Shown here piece by piece: positions 12,932 through 26,905 of a stretch of 64,000 bases of DNA. The stretch's first letter is position 1. Each line of letters begins with the position of its first letter. The position numbers were made by a program, and so were the translations under genes. Source of the stretch: Onchocerca volvulus (lineage: Eukaryota; Nematoda; Chromadorea; Rhabditida; Onchocercidae); NCBI GenBank assembly GCA_000499405.2, contig HG738138.1:16531054-16595053 (forward strand), given 5' to 3'. Below the pieces are notes generated by a model. That model searched no databases. It worked only from the letters and a program-made list of their open reading frames with translations, and had not been told where the DNA came from.

Positions 12932-13077
12932 TCTGCTGAGAAGGAACAATTCATCGGCCCTTAAGTTATCGGTCCTTCTTAATCCTGCAGTAGCAAGTTT
13001 GTTCATTCTATTCGCTATGCTCAACTTGAAACCAATACCTTCTGTACTTCCGATGTATTCTTCAACGAAAGCATTCA
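12932..13077 (-). CDS. Orphan exon-like segment, minus strand
   Basis: A segment with both splice signals on the minus strand: acceptor TTCATTGCAG before 13077 and donor CAGCAGA|GTGAGAC after 12932. Between them are two bases plus 48 open codons, including NAFVEEYIGSTEGIGFKL and ANRMNKLATAGLRRTDNLRA. Codon use resembles the real genes nearby. I do not recognise the family, and no partner exon was joined to it. On the opposite strand the same DNA reads LKPIPSVLPMYSSTKAF, which resembles the YxxxK site of short-chain dehydrogenases, so a decayed plus-strand SDR fragment is the competing reading. The splice signals favour the minus strand. Confidence 0.3.
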
Positions 13078-13089
13078 CTGCAATGAATA

Positions 13090-14852
13090 GCCTACCGAAG
13101 TTTTACCAGCAGTGTGTTGATGTGAGCTGGATTCTACGTATGATGATCCTATCATAACGGAAACTGTTCTGTTCATTTCTTTCGTTAGACAATATATCAT
13201 AGTCATTACGGAATAAATGTTTCTTTTGTTCTGAATTATTCCTTTTTTGGACTTATCTTTACATGAAAGTGACCAATAGAAGCACAGTTAGTGACGAATT
13301 TAACGGAATTTAACATCTTGTACAGGGAGGGTTTTTGAAATGTTTAAATGAGTAAATGGGTCATAACAATATAACTGACCTGTAGCTGCAAAGGAACGAA
13401 TTTGATGAACATTTCTGTTAGCTCCAATCGATCTCCCTCCATGTGAACGTAACGGCTATCTGCAATTTGCAGCGCTTATTTGAAATGGGAAAGAATGTGA
13501 TTGCACGATGGGATAGGTTGATATGGCGATTAAGTTTGTTTGATTCATGAAATGAATGACTAATAGGAAAGTCAGCAAATGCAATTCGATTGGTGAGTGT
13601 CAGAATGCTTGACATGGTTTTCTCTTGAGCAAAATCGATTATTTCAGAGCGAACAAATTTAATTAGTCTTAAAAAAAATTTAATAGATCATTTCCTGTCC
13701 AATCGAAAAAAAACTTTTTTTTTTTCAAAATAAGAAATTTAGCTAAGCAAAAATTAAATCAAATAATTGCATCAAACATCTGAAAAAAAAAAAAAAAAAG
13801 AAAAAAACCAAACTGATATAATTGCATCGAACAGAGGAGGCAATCGCAAAATTGATCTGTCATGATCATTTATTGCGAATATTTTCTTCCAAGAAAATCT
13901 TTCGCTGTTTTTCCCAACCGTTCAACGTCAAGTATTTCATCTACAAAAATAATGCATCACTGTAGAGACGAATCTTTATTATTCATTTTTCTATGTCAAA
14001 AATATATTGCAAGAATAACATTTTTCATCGAGTTATTTCGATGAAATTTTTTTAAAGCTTATCATTCAATGAGTCTATGAGGTGATTTATCATTGTATTT
14101 TGCAACATTTTGCTAAAAAGAGAATAGACGCACCTACACATATATACACTTTAACGTGGAATACAAGCGTCCTTATCCTCAGAATTTCTTTTAATTCAAA
14201 TATATATGAGATATGCAAATTGTGAATTTTTAAATGAATGGAAATTAAAAAATTTGCATAAGACTTGTTGGATTGTTTTCTTTTCTTGATATTACTATTG
14301 CCACAACAATAACTTTTGAATTTATAATTTCCCAAATTCATCGTATGGGTCTTTTTAAACTCCTATAGGAAATAGCTTAACGAAACATGAAATCAGCAAT
14401 AATTATACAATGTTAGGAATGCCAGAAATTTAAAAAGACAATTAGAAATCTGTACCGAGGATGAAATTTAGTGACAGGTGAATCAAAGGTCGATGATAAG
14501 TGACAAAGGTAGTTCAATACCCTACAGTACCCCTGCCATTAGTGAAAGCGTTGATAATCGGAGGAATGTTATCACTTCCAATAAGACTTAATTCATCGGA
14601 GTTTCATTGAAGTAATTTAGTTTAATTCATTGGAGTGAGAGCTTTGTAATAAAAAAGCTTATCCTTTTCGATTTGATAAAGAAGAAAATTCTATTTTAGT
14701 TTCGCTTAGCTTGCACCATATTCTGTCGAGCATTAGTGTGAAATCAACTTCTTTTAAGAAACTTGAGATATTCTTCTGTCAATGAATCTATTGAATCTAT
14801 TGATCATACTATAAATAATAGAAGAACGACTGATGCTATCAATTGAAGAAGG
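13090..14852. other. Intergenic region before the fucosyltransferase
   Basis: Nothing firmly coding was found. A minus-strand open frame at 13418-13615 (ATG start, 65 codons) and a plus-strand frame near 13470-13560 (RLFEMGKNVIARWDRL) overlap each other and neither can be joined to exons. Poly-A and poly-T runs lie at 13700-13810. A less AT-rich block at 14455-14560 may be an old dispersed repeat. Confidence 0.4.
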
Positions 14853-17356
14853 ATGAAGTTGCAGTGGTTGAAATTATGTTTTGGTCTTTTCATAGTATTT
14901 ATCAGTCTCTTCACTTATGCTCGTCTACGATGGAAGACATTGAATGAAACTTTGATTTTGGAACGAATTTTTAACGTAAAGAATTTAAAAAATAGTTCGC
15001 TTATTTCAATATTTTTTCAATTCAATTTCGATTTTCTATATATTTTTGTTAGATGTCTTTTTTTTCTTTCATCCCTTTAAAAAAAGAAGCAGAGCAAGAT
15101 CAAATTATTCATCACAGTTCATTATCTAATAATATTTCCATGTTTCATAAAGTATACTATTATTAAATTCAAATTTCGCACTCTAATGCTATTTTTCATT
15201 TCGTTGAATTTCAGAGTCGAATATCATCATCACCACAATTGATATTTACTTGGACAGCATTTTTCAGTCATCCATGGGCTCAAATTATTAAGCGAAGTAT
15301 GAAAGATTGTGCTTATCATTGTATAATTACCGATGATATAAAGTAGGTGTCATTTGTTGATTTTAACAACTAATATTTCATATTTTTTTTTGGAGAGAAA
15401 CATAAAAGTCAATTATGAATCTCTTAATAGTTCACTTTTAAAAATAGTTTTGCTGTTGAATGATATAAAAGCGTTTGGCGGAAAGTATTCCGAGAATATT
15501 GATTGACTGATATAAGCAGGTTGGTTAAAAAAGTGATTTGATATCGATACAGTGCTGGTTAATGCGAGAGACATTGATGGCAAGTATTCCTTCTGCAATA
15601 ATTTGACAATAATGTGACGTGATCATTTCAGGCAATTTTCAGAAGCCGCAGCCGTGTTATTTCACATCCGAGATTTAAGTAGATTACCTGAAAAGAGGAA
15701 TCCCAAGCAGCTGTTTGTATTTGTGCTACAAGAATCACCTTTGTACACATTTAATTATTTGGACTTTGTGGCAGAAGATTACTTCAATATAACGATGACC
15801 TATAGGTCTTCATATCATTTTAAAACAAACTTATTCTATTCGGAACCCTTTTTAATTCCGATCTGAACAGATGATAAATTTCCAGATTCGATCCTAATTG
15901 CAAATACTTTGATGAGAACTTTTCAGAATTACCTGAAAATTTCCTAAAGACTCGAGTAGAAAGAGACTTATCCAATTTAATGAAATATTTTAATAGAGAC
16001 ATTTTCAAATATTAATTTCAACACTTCAGGAGTTAACATAACTCCTCATCTTCGAAATCAGCACATTATCAATCCTTTGGTAACTTTAAGTTAACATTCA
16101 TTGTAGGCATGACAGCGACATTTACATACCATACGGCATGATGAAAAAAATAACCAATCTCACACCACCAGAGCAAATTTGGAATTGGAGTGAAGTTTGT
16201 TATTCTTTCTGGTATTATAAAATGATTAAGTTTTAGGCAACCTAAAATATTAAAACTGTGTTATTATTTTATACCGAGTCAAATCTGGCTTCAACCTCTT
16301 GCGATAATTTTTTGTTTTAAGCCATTAAATCGCTCGACTGACTGTATTTAATAGTTGCAAAATAAAAATTTTCAAACATGTACAAAAACTGTCAAAAGAA
16401 TGAAGTGTATGTTTAAAATTTGGAATATTAAATTCAATAATCAGTTTGAACAATTTCTGCAAAATTTTTCTAGCAAAAAATTATCATTTTTTTAAAGGTG
16501 GTAAAAATAACTAGCAGGAAAGTAAAACCTGTTTTACAATTGGTTTCAAATTGTCACACTAGATCGAAACGTGAATTATACGTGGAACAACTTCGGACAT
16601 ATATAAATATCACGCAATACGGACGGTGTAACAATAGTACTTGCGATCGAGAATGCGAAATACAAGAATCTGGTGCATTTATCATTTTAATTTTTCGATC
16701 TATCATTTTACTCGCTACCTTTTGACTTTTCCATTTTATAGATAATAAATTGCAGCGCGGCATCGCTTCTATTTGGCATTCGAGAATAGTATATGTCGTG
16801 ATTATATTACTGAAAAACTATTTAAATCTCTGGATAGGTTGCTCGTACCAGTGGTGCTAAAAAGGTCCATCTATGAAGATATTATGCCGCCTGGATCATT
16901 TATTGCTGCAGATGATTTTACATCTCCACGTGAACTGGCCGAATATTTGCAGTATTTGTCAAGTAATAACACGGCTTATTTGAGGTATCAATTTCCTTAA
17001 TAATATAATAATAATTCCAAGAAAACACTAATCTTTTTTTTGCCGTCAATCAAAAAATAAAGAACGTTAGATAATATCCAGAAGCTTGCAATTATGAAGC
17101 ATAGCATTATCGATTTGTTTTCTTAATTGATTCGTCAAATTATCCTTGCATTATTTATAATGTAATGCGCAACATTTTCAGTTATTTGAAGTGGACGAGG
17201 CATTATGAAAAAACATTCGAAGTGGGCAATTATTGTGAACTATGCAAATATCTTCACAGCGACATTGTTAGACCTCGAATAATTCCAAATATCAGGAAGT
17301 GGTGGTTTCAAGGATGCACTCAAGATTATGCGGTTAACTTGCTGGAAAATGACTAG
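14853..17356 (+). CDS. Alpha-1,3-fucosyltransferase, GT10 family
   Basis: This is a Golgi type II membrane enzyme that transfers fucose from GDP-fucose in alpha-1,3 linkage to GlcNAc-containing glycans. Exons: 14853-14975, 15215-15342, 15632-15805, 16107-16194, 16498-16672, 16756-16984, 17182-17356. They sum to 1092 nt, 363 aa, typical for the family. A short cytoplasmic tail and signal anchor (LKLCFGLFIVFISLFTYA) occupy residues 6-23. HDSDIYIPYG, LVSNCHTRSKRELYVEQL and FYLAFENS with CRDYITEKLFKSL (starting near residue 234) are the conserved GT10 donor-binding blocks, all intact. C-terminal cysteines (CELCKY and near the end) fit the disulfides of this fold. Whether it modifies the N-glycan core or the antennae cannot be told from sequence alone. 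All splice phases close. Confidence 0.95.
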
Positions 17357-18821
17357 GAACTATCAGTTTATTTTAATTGATCCAGAGTTTCGCTTATAGT
17401 TGATCCACTTTACAACGAGTTGTTAGTTAGAGCTTAGAGTGTCAAAGAGTCTCTGGACAATGCTCGATTAGGAATTATTCGACTCAACTTATAAAATGGC
17501 AATTTATGAAGTGGAAAAAGTCACCAGGCATCATATAATTAGCGTGACGTGAAACAAGCTTGTCGTAAACGTCCTATTCATACATGTTCAGCGATAAGAT
17601 CAGTGTGTGACACGAAAATCCAGATTATTTTTTTATTTTTAACCAATTCTTTGTCAAAATTTCGACTTTCAACAAATGTCAGTACTGAATTCTTTTATTA
17701 TGTTTTCTCTTTTTTTTTTTTTTTTTTCTCATCACTATCTTTTTCCAGTTTGTTTTATTTATTTAGATTTGAATTTAAAATCACTAGTTTATAAAATTCC
17801 ACTCTGAAAAATTAACTTTGATCATTTAAACAGCAAAGTGGAATCTAGAATGATTATGAACGTCAATGTACGGTGAGTAAGACGCTGTGCTTGCTTGAAT
17901 GAAGCGTAGACATAGAATATTTGCTCCAAATGCGCCATTTCTGAGAAGCAGAACTTGTGGGATGAACCAAACGCTCAAATATAAACTTCATTGAAAACCG
18001 TGATTTATCTGATATTCTTAGTTTTTTTTTTTTTTTTCCTCAGTAAATCGATCGCATGATCTTGAATGCATTCTTGGTAGCATCATTTTCAACTGATTTC
18101 CGGGTTCAATTATTCGAGACCTAAAAACTCTCCGAATCCTTACAACTCTTTGAAATGCTTTTAAAATCCTCTCGATTTCGTTTCCAACTTCTGCCTTGCT
18201 TTTAGAAGTCTGTATGAATGAAGAACACACTAATAACCTTTGTAACCTTCGAAGTATAATTTTTTCGTTTTTTCCAATTTCTTGTTAATTGCTATGATAA
18301 AGTGAATTAATTGAATTAATTATAAAATAAAAAAATATCCAATTAATCATTTCTATTTATATACTACTCTCTTGCACAATTTATGTATGTATTCATTATA
18401 TTGAGCATGTAACTAGTGAAATGCAATGCAAAAATTCGAATTGAATATTTGAGTCATTAAGTATTTAATTCATTATTGATTCTTTAATATGAACGGTATA
18501 GTTTCTATTCAATCAACAAAATAATTCGACATCTTATTGCTGTGAAAAAAATATTGATAAACATCAGCAGATATTCAAAAGACCTAAAATGCTGTACAGA
18601 TATAGAAATGAAAATAATTGGCGTGAGGATGAAATCCATAAAAATTTATCATTGTAATGAATAACTGAATAGAATAAAAAGAAGGCGGAGGCGAGAAAGG
18701 AGAGTGGGAGTGGAATGTTTCACTGTTGAGGCAAACTTCTTGAAGGGTAGGAGTAAATTCAACGTCCATTTAAGTCGCAGTGAAGAAATCGCTCGAAAGA
18801 AATCGCAGTGGTTGTGAGGCG
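17357..18821. other. Intergenic region between fucosyltransferase and HSD-like gene
   Basis: This holds the 3' end of the fucosyltransferase transcript and the presumed promoter of the next gene. A minus-strand open frame at 18018-18230 encodes a basic peptide, but it abuts a poly-T run and has no partner exon, so it is not called. T runs lie at about 17710-17727 and 18021-18037. Confidence 0.5.
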
Positions 18822-21800
18822 ATGGTTGAGGAAATTGTTGCCATAACGGGCGGTAGCGGATTTCTTGCGCAGCATCTCATCTCTTATTTGCAGCAGACGA
18901 ATCACCGCGAAGGTATGATTGTCGAGATTCGAACCATTGATAGGAATTTATTCAGCAAATTTCTTGGTATGTCCACTTTTTTTTCCTTAAAAATAATAAT
19001 AATTATAATAGTAATAAAATATTTTGCTGACAATTTTTTGAATTATTCTAAAAAGTTTCGTAATTATTTGCGAATTCGATTGATTGACATACTAGTACAA
19101 TCTATAAATTTTTGTTGAACTCTTATGTCGCATATTTGATTGTTGATATTTCAACACAATTATGAAAAATTGGTAAAATGAGTGATAGGAAATAAAAATG
19201 GATTTTAAATTAAAAAATTTTCAATGTGATTTTAAATTACAAATTTTCGATTTGAGAAAATATTTTATTGAAATTGTAAATTTTCGAAAAAAAAAAAAAA
19301 GAACGAGCAAATAAAGACAACAGAAAGTAGGCATTTTGTCGATGCCATCGAAAATAAGAATGGAATACTAGATTTTATAATTTGTTCGTAAAGATGTAAT
19401 TAATTCGAAATATAATAAAATTTGAAATAGACTCTTATCTGTCTTTCAATTACTATATTGATAATCAAAAATTTCCGAGTTTTCTGATTTATACCATTTT
19501 TCACGAACAAATAAATTATATGAAAATTAATAATATACAGATCAGCGTTTTCTTTTAATGATTTTTAAACAAAGGTCATTTCAAATTTCTATCTTACATC
19601 AGGATTTAAGAAAAATGAAAAATTCTAAAACTTTGTTGTTTTCTATATTAAAAATTTCCGATTCGCATGTCTTCTACTTCCTGTTGATATCTTTTCCATA
19701 CCACCTAATATTCGGCCAGAAAATTTGTTAGGGATTGTAGAACATAAAAACAATAGATTGTTTTTTTGATTATAGCATCCTAAAAACAGAGTTTCGAAGT
19801 CTTTTTTTTTTTTTTTTTTGAAAGACATTGCAGGGTAAGAAGATTTGATAAGAAAATTCAAAATTTCCTCGAAAATACTTCAGATATATTGACCAACTAC
19901 TTTGTTTAAATTCTTTTTTCCATCTAGTTTTTGACTGAAGGACAATTTAAGTTTTTACATTATAGCTAAATTCCAAAAATTTTATGTTTACTATTTCAGA
20001 TGTTTTTGAATTGTTTGTTTTTATTTCTTGTTTGATTTCGATGTAAGGTGTTATTTTCACAAATTTCAATTGATGGAGGAAAATTATTACTTTTTTTCTT
20101 ATTGAAATTACATAAGAAAAATTTCTTATTAATTATAAAGCGATAATCTTTTTTTGTTACTCCAAAAAATTATACTGTTCCTATCACTTTTTTTCCGAGG
20201 TCTAATAAATTAAATATTGATTAAATAATTTATGTTAAATTTTTGTCGTTTTTTACAAAGAAGATAATAGTTTTAAAATTAAATTTAATAGAATAAATGC
20301 ATAGATATAAAAAAGTGTAATTAATAAAAATGATGAATGTGTAAGTAGAAATTCGAAAGTTATTACCGAAAGTAATGAAATTTTGACATTTACAGTTATT
20401 TCCAATTTACAGATTATCCATCATCCATCCCTTTAAAACATTATCAATTTGATATTTGTGATGAAGAAGCGCTTAAGGTGGCATTTAACTCGGTGACAAC
20501 CGTATTTCATTGCGCTGGTAAATCACTGGAATATTTACATGATGGCATAAATCATGCTGATAAATATTGGCATGACAATAGTGATGGTACTACTATCTAT
20601 TTAATTTACATATTCATTCCGAAATACTTTATGATAAATTTGTAATGAACTAATTTTTTCCAAAAAATTGCAAAATATTTTAAGATAAATTAAAAATGCT
20701 CAAATTTTTTGTGAAAATTGCGAAATATTTCAAATTAAGTTGAAAATGCTTAGCTTTTTTTTTTGAAAATTTGTCCCATTGATGAATTTAAATCTTCATT
20801 TGTCATGTGAAATTGGTTTAATATTTCTCTTTCAGTTTTTATCTGAGCGTAAAATTAAACTGTAGTACGAAATTTTAGTTAAGAAATCCGAAATTAAAAG
20901 ATAATTATTAAATGGAATTTTGTATGAAACTTTTCATCTTTATAGATTAGGAATTTGAATTAAGAATTAACAATTTAGCAACGGAAATTCTGTTAAAAGT
21001 AATGAATGAACAGAAGATTTCACGTTTGATTCACGTAAGTGACGCATACGCGTACTTACCAGTGGGTGACAATTATGGGCTATCGGAGCAAATGCATCTC
21101 AATTTCCCCGATAGTTTCATGCTTGGATTGTATGGACAATCGAAAGTACGCGCAGAGATGTACGTTCGAAGAGCTGCTGATAAGGGTGACATTTTGAAAG
21201 TTAAAATGAAATAACGGTGAAATAACCGCATTGTAAGGATTACTGGTAAAAAAATACCTTGAATAAGGAATTTATGGCTATAGAGTAATTTATACGACAA
21301 AGTAATAGTCAATAAAAGCTTTAGGAGCCATTCCTATAGGATCAAACTAGAATAATGGGCTAGACTTATTTTATCATCATAATACTCCCTGCTTCCTTAA
21401 CTTTATAATATCGGAGTAATAATTTAAGAATGAGCTGGGAAGTAGCTAGACTTATTGTATTATAACAATACTCCTTGATTCCTTAACTTTATAATATTCG
21501 GGACTAGACTAGGATAATATGATAGAATGATGTAGCTAGGCTTATTGTAGCATAATACTACTGCCTGATTCCTTAATCTAACAATATTTTATTGGTATTC
21601 GGTGTTCAATTAAAATAAGTCGAAGTTATCGTAATAATAATTCCCGATTTCCTAACTTTATAATATTTGATTAATATTCATTGCTCATCCATACTAGTCG
21701 AATTAGTCTTGAATTAAATTAAATAAATTGATTTTTAAGGTCAAATAAATGCATTAATCTTGCGTCCTACATTCATCTATGGTGAAGGAGAAAGGCATTT

Positions 21801-23266
21801 ATTGGGTTCAGCATTAAAATTGTGTTCATTATATAGTGGTATCCCATATTTACAGGATGGCAATAGAGGAAATCATCAATTTGTTGGTTTTATTCCTTCA
21901 AATTCTACCTATAAGACTGTTTTTTTTTTCATTTCTTTTACACATTTATATCCCTGATAATTGCTTATTTATATGGATTCATACATCTACACATATTTAA
22001 GTAGTATACGTTGAGATACCATCTTGTCGTAATTCTATATTTTCTATTATTCATAAGAAAATGGCATAAATTGATCTATTATTTTGTAATGATTGTTATT
22101 TTTTGGTGATTTGAAAAAAAAAAAAGTTTCGATAATTTAAAAAATATTTTGTAGCTTTATGCGGGTAATATGGCTGCAATAATGAAACGAGGAATGATAT
22201 GTTTGAAGGAAAATCCCGAACAGTTCAACGGTGAAGTAGTAATTTGTATGGATTGTACACCATGTACACGATTTGTTGATGTAAGTTAAGAGAGGATTAT
22301 TGTCATCGCTTATCATCCATGATAAGGAGCATCAATTCGTTAAACTATCTGAAAATTGTTTAAATTAATTTTTTTTTTTTTGTAACTTACATTTTTCTTT
22401 TCATACTTTTGTATGTTTTCAAATAATCATCATTTCTATTTGCAACATGACTTTGCAACTTATTCATCTCAAAAAGTTATATTGGATGTCTAATTAGTAG
22501 TTCTTTTAATATATAATATCATTCTTCTATCTTTACGATCCTTCTAATTAATAGTTCTAATTATAAATCATTTATTTAATTTGTTTGTTATAGTTCATGG
22601 AACCATTTTTGGAAGCAAATGGTTTGAAACGTGTATGTACAATAAACTATATACAAACATATTTAACGGCAATATTTTATGAAATTTTAAATAGATTTGA
22701 TCCAGAAAAATCATTCGGTCATTTGACATTATTGGCGAACAAATTTATCAATTGTAAGTTTTGGAAACTGTTACGATTTTGAAATAGATAATTTGAAAAA
22801 ATGAAATTAATAGAAGTGAAATGTTGATCTCATTAAAATAATTGAAAAAAATGTCTTTTTTTTTCCTTTTTCTCTAATGGATAATTTGAAATAATGTTAG
22901 GATAGTGGATAATTTGAATTATTATCAGGATAAGAAGCATTAGTTTATCAAATCCTGAAGATCGACTGAATCAATTTTTTCCATTTATATTTTTCTTCTT
23001 ATAATTTTATACGTTTTAAAATTCTTGTCACCTGAATTATTTCTAAAAAATTGTTAAAAAAATAATTTTGCAGAACTCTATAGCAACAATTGAATTAGGA
23101 AAATATTTTAGGTTGGACAGTAGGATTTTCGAATCGCAAATTACGTTTATTGCTTGATTTTGTTCCACCTTATGAGCAATCGCAAGCAGTGGATCAATCA
23201 TTATGTTGGCATCGCAAAAATAGACAAACAAGTGAAATGTTGAATAGAGCAACGGCGATGATATAA
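18822..23266 (+). CDS. 3-beta-hydroxysteroid dehydrogenase-type NAD(P)-dependent oxidoreductase
   Basis: This belongs to the extended short-chain dehydrogenase family that oxidises 3-beta-hydroxysteroids or related sterol and lipid alcohols. The real substrate is unknown. Exons: 18822-18966, 20413-20586, 20979-21185, 21740-21882, 22155-22280, 22594-22753, 23112-23266, summing to 1110 nt, 369 aa. The Rossmann cofactor loop GGSGFLAQH is at residues 9-17. The catalytic pair is in YGQSK (Y158, K162), with the serine of HVSDAY (S127) upstream. ILRPTFIYGEGE and HQFLYAGNMAA match the 3-beta-HSD pattern. The ATG at 18822 was chosen because the frame upstream has no ATG. Two splice choices were forced by phase: acceptor AATTTAG before 20979 and donor TTT|GTTGGT after 21882. 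No strong C-terminal membrane helix is obvious, unlike vertebrate HSD3B. Confidence 0.9.
21340..21690. repeat. Degenerate tandem repeat (about 88 bp) in an HSD-gene intron
   Basis: About four diverged units share GCTAGACTTATT-, AATACTCC-TGATTCCTTAACTTTATAATAT and similar runs. Recognisable starts are near 21359, 21446, 21536 and 21620. The array lies inside the intron 21186-21739. Confidence 0.75.
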
Positions 23267-26200
23267 ATTTAAGTAAAGTAAGTTGCTAATATATAATATA
23301 TGATAATAATAGCAATAGTAATAACTTAATGAAATAATAATGATATCAGTTATAATAATAAGTTAATGATATATTAATAGTAATGATTAATATTAATAGT
23401 AACGATATCAACAACAATAATAATAGTGGATATGCTAATAATAAACTGATAAGATAATAATATGCTGAAAAGTGATTTGATAGAATTTTCCGGGATATAT
23501 TTTAAAAAAGAAAAGCATTAAATAGGAACGGAAGTAGTAATAAACATTGTAGTAAACTATGAAGTGAAATGAGACAGGATGAATTAATTAAAATGTATAA
23601 TAAAATCTTTGGAAATATTAGCAGTGATTTGATAAAAATCTTTGGGATAAAGTTTAAGCATACAATGTAAAGTTAGTTAAAGTGAGTGATTAAGAGGTTT
23701 AAACTATCAAATGTGATATTAGAAATGACATCATACTAAATTACATGATAAAATAGACCAAGAATTCTTTAAGAATTAATTCATCGAGAGCCAGATAAAA
23801 TCTAGAATTCGCTTTTAATTTTATAAAATATAATGGTGATATTTCATAGCCGCGAACGATGAAATTGTAAATAATCAATTACTACAAGTGATGAGTCATT
23901 AAATCTCGTAACTATCGGCCGAAATTTACTTACTGATAAATTATTTTGAACGAGATAATCGTCTTTTTTTTTTTTTTTTTTTGAAGACGAAAACTATGTT
24001 TTCTACAACTGAAATAATTTTTTTTCAGAACCAATTCAATTCATCCTATCTTATTCAATTTCACAGTTTGAAAATATCATTTATCACTTGTCCAAGGCAT
24101 TAAAAAAGCCAGAAAAAAGTGATCGGTCAATAATTGATTAATGATAATGAAAAAATTTGCAGATCTGTTCGTTGCATCGATAGAATATAATAGAGAGTAT
24201 AGTCGTTGGTAATATCAAACTTGGATGAAATAAAATCAACGTGTAATATTTATAGAAGATTATTATATTATCGCTATCATTTGTGATTCTTTCAAAATGT
24301 TTGGCGTTTACTCAAATATTATGGGTAAAAATAAAATTAATTAGACAGAATTTATATAGTGTTTTGAAATTATTCTGAAAAACTGAAAGTAGAAATTAAA
24401 AATTTCAGCAAATCAATAATTAATCAGCAGTGATTGCGCGATTATGCTCAAATTAAGATCTGACTGAACAAAATTATAAAAAGAAAAGCTGGTAAAGACG
24501 AACAATAATGTATATCTCTCGGGAATTTTTAAAGCAATAAAATAGATATAACTGATAAAAAGAGAAAAGTATTTGTGATAAGAGTTATTGATTTAAAAAA
24601 AAATTAGCATAATCGATGTGATGTCGATCAACTATGTGTATTGTTGGACAAATAATGCAAAAAATTTGTACTAATTAAGTAGGGATGAAGAAATGATGTA
24701 GAAAAAATGCTAATTTAATTTCAAAATAGTTTGAACAAAAAATGATAATAAGAAAGAATATCCAATTGATAAAGTGGAAAAATGAAACACAGGTAACATG
24801 ATAACATTCAATAATCATTCATTTCATTAATCATTAATTATATCAAGAATAAATTACGACGATAGAGGATGGAAGATTTTGTCTAAAGGATATTCAAAAA
24901 CAGAATAAAAAAGTACACGTTGATTAACTGATAGGACGCAAATGTATTACGACATGGCAATAAATCATTGATAATCGTTCTATCAAGCGATGAATGGTTG
25001 TGGGGAAATTTTATTTTTCGATGAGAAATATCAACACAATTGTTCAAGGTGTACACACTGTTGTAAAAAAAGTCCTAAAAGTGTAAAAAAAGAAAAGATA
25101 GCAAAAAAAGAGCGGAATTAAATAAATATGAATATTTTAATATCAATGGCGTGAACATTTGAGAATAATATTTCGGATATTGAAATTTAAGAAAAAAGAG
25201 CAGTAGTTATGAAGATGATAATAGAAGCACCGAAAATGAAAAGATATCTGATAATAACGACATAACTACAGGGTTAATCCTATTAGAAATTTTACATATG
25301 TTATTTCGATAACTCTTAGAATTCGGGCAAAATTTGAACAGCGATGTTCCAAAATTTCATTCTAAAACAACTAGTAGAAATACAAACGACATGTTTATTC
25401 TGTAATAATAAAAGTAATAATACTGATAATGAAATCTTTAGCTTAATGACAAGGTACGTTAGGCTTTCAACCATTAATTAATCTATCTATGAATGGTATT
25501 GTTCACGGTAATTCTAACAATTAATTGTCAGGTTGAGAAAATTGATGTTTATTATTATTTAGCGCTTTATACTTTATTTTTTGTATGTCTTATTTATTTT
25601 TATATAGATATGTTCTTTTAATTTTGTTTGTTATGATTTTTTTATATCTTATGAGTTTGTTTTTATTAAGCTTTGGCTTTTTCGCTAAGTTTCGGGTTTA
25701 TTTTTTTCATGTTCTGCTACCTAAAATTCATGTTGAGGTTGCTGTTAGTATTAAGATGATTTTCGTTGAAATTGGGATTTAAAGAAATTTCAATCGTTAA
25801 TAATAATAAATTTAATATGAAACAAAAATCTGTAAATAGAATTCAAATGGATAGTTGTTATTAAATAATAATTGATTAAATAAAATGTTTATCTGAAAGA
25901 ATAGTCAAAATATAATAGGAAGAAAAAATTTCATCATTTCAGGTCATTTTATAATCTGAAATGACTGTTATTCTATGTTTTCCCTCTGTTTAGAAACCAA
26001 TTTATTGTTTTCTACGGTAATAAAAATTTGCCTCGAAATCTGTGCTCTGATGAAATTATTATTATTGTGGAATAGATTATATCAGCAAAAAGGAAAATTT
26101 TTTAATACATACTATTTTTCAATCCACGTAGTCATTTCTACAATAAAAATAAGTTAATATTTCATCTAATTAATGTAAATTTTAATTTTCCAATTAAGTG

Positions 26201-26340
26201 GATTCAGATTTTTTCCCATATCTCATTAGCAATTTTTCAATAAACTGAAGTTCTATGAAAGAATTTGGTAAATGTTTGGAGCGAAAAAAAGTAATATAAT
26301 TCCATCGCAGCGTTTATAATTAATATATATTTATAATTTT
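23267..26340. other. Start of the gene desert; AT-rich, no gene seen
   Basis: This follows the HSD-like stop codon. 23280-23470 is rich in AAT/ATA trinucleotide runs. A poly-T run lies at 23964-23982. Open frames here are short and T-rich with no splice partners. No coding exon is supported. Confidence 0.55.
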
Positions 26341-26905
26341 AATGAAAGGAAAAGAACTATTATTATTGCTACTTTATCCCTGAATCCTTAAAATCCTTTA
26401 AGATTATATGTTTAATTTTCAAAAACAAAATTCATTCAATCTAAACAAATACTAAGAAATACTTTTTAAGAGATGAACAAATTATAACATATCCTTAATT
26501 AGCGCATAATCACGAGGAAAAAAGGAAGAACTACGATTATTATCGCTTTTTCTTTAGAATTCTTTATGATTAATATATTTTACTTAAATTTAATCAGCCT
26601 AAAGAAATATCAAGAATAAACATTTTTTAAAAAATGAACAAATTATAGCACATCCTTAATTATTATATAATTTCACTGATCTTTAAAATTCTTACAGTTA
26701 ATTTCAAAATATGAACAAATTATAGCATATCCTTGATTAGCATATAATTATAAGGAAAAATGAATAAATTGTTATTATCATTCTACTACTGATCCTTAAA
26801 TTCTTTACGATTGTTATATTTTATTTTTAAAGATAAAATTTTTCAATCAGTCTAAATGAGTTATCAACAAATATTTTTCAACAAATTATAGCATATCCTT
26901 CATAA
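26341..26905. repeat. Degenerate tandem array in the desert
   Basis: Diverged units share AACAAATTATAGCATATCCTT, found near 26474, 26636, 26713 and 26880, together with TATTATC-CTTT---AATTCTTTA-GATT. The spacing of about 77-168 bp suggests a basic unit near 165 bp with one shortened copy. Confidence 0.75.

Noticed and set aside
18018..18230. Minus-strand 70-codon basic open frame
   Set aside because: It runs into a poly-T tract, has no homologue that I recognise and no matching exon nearby.
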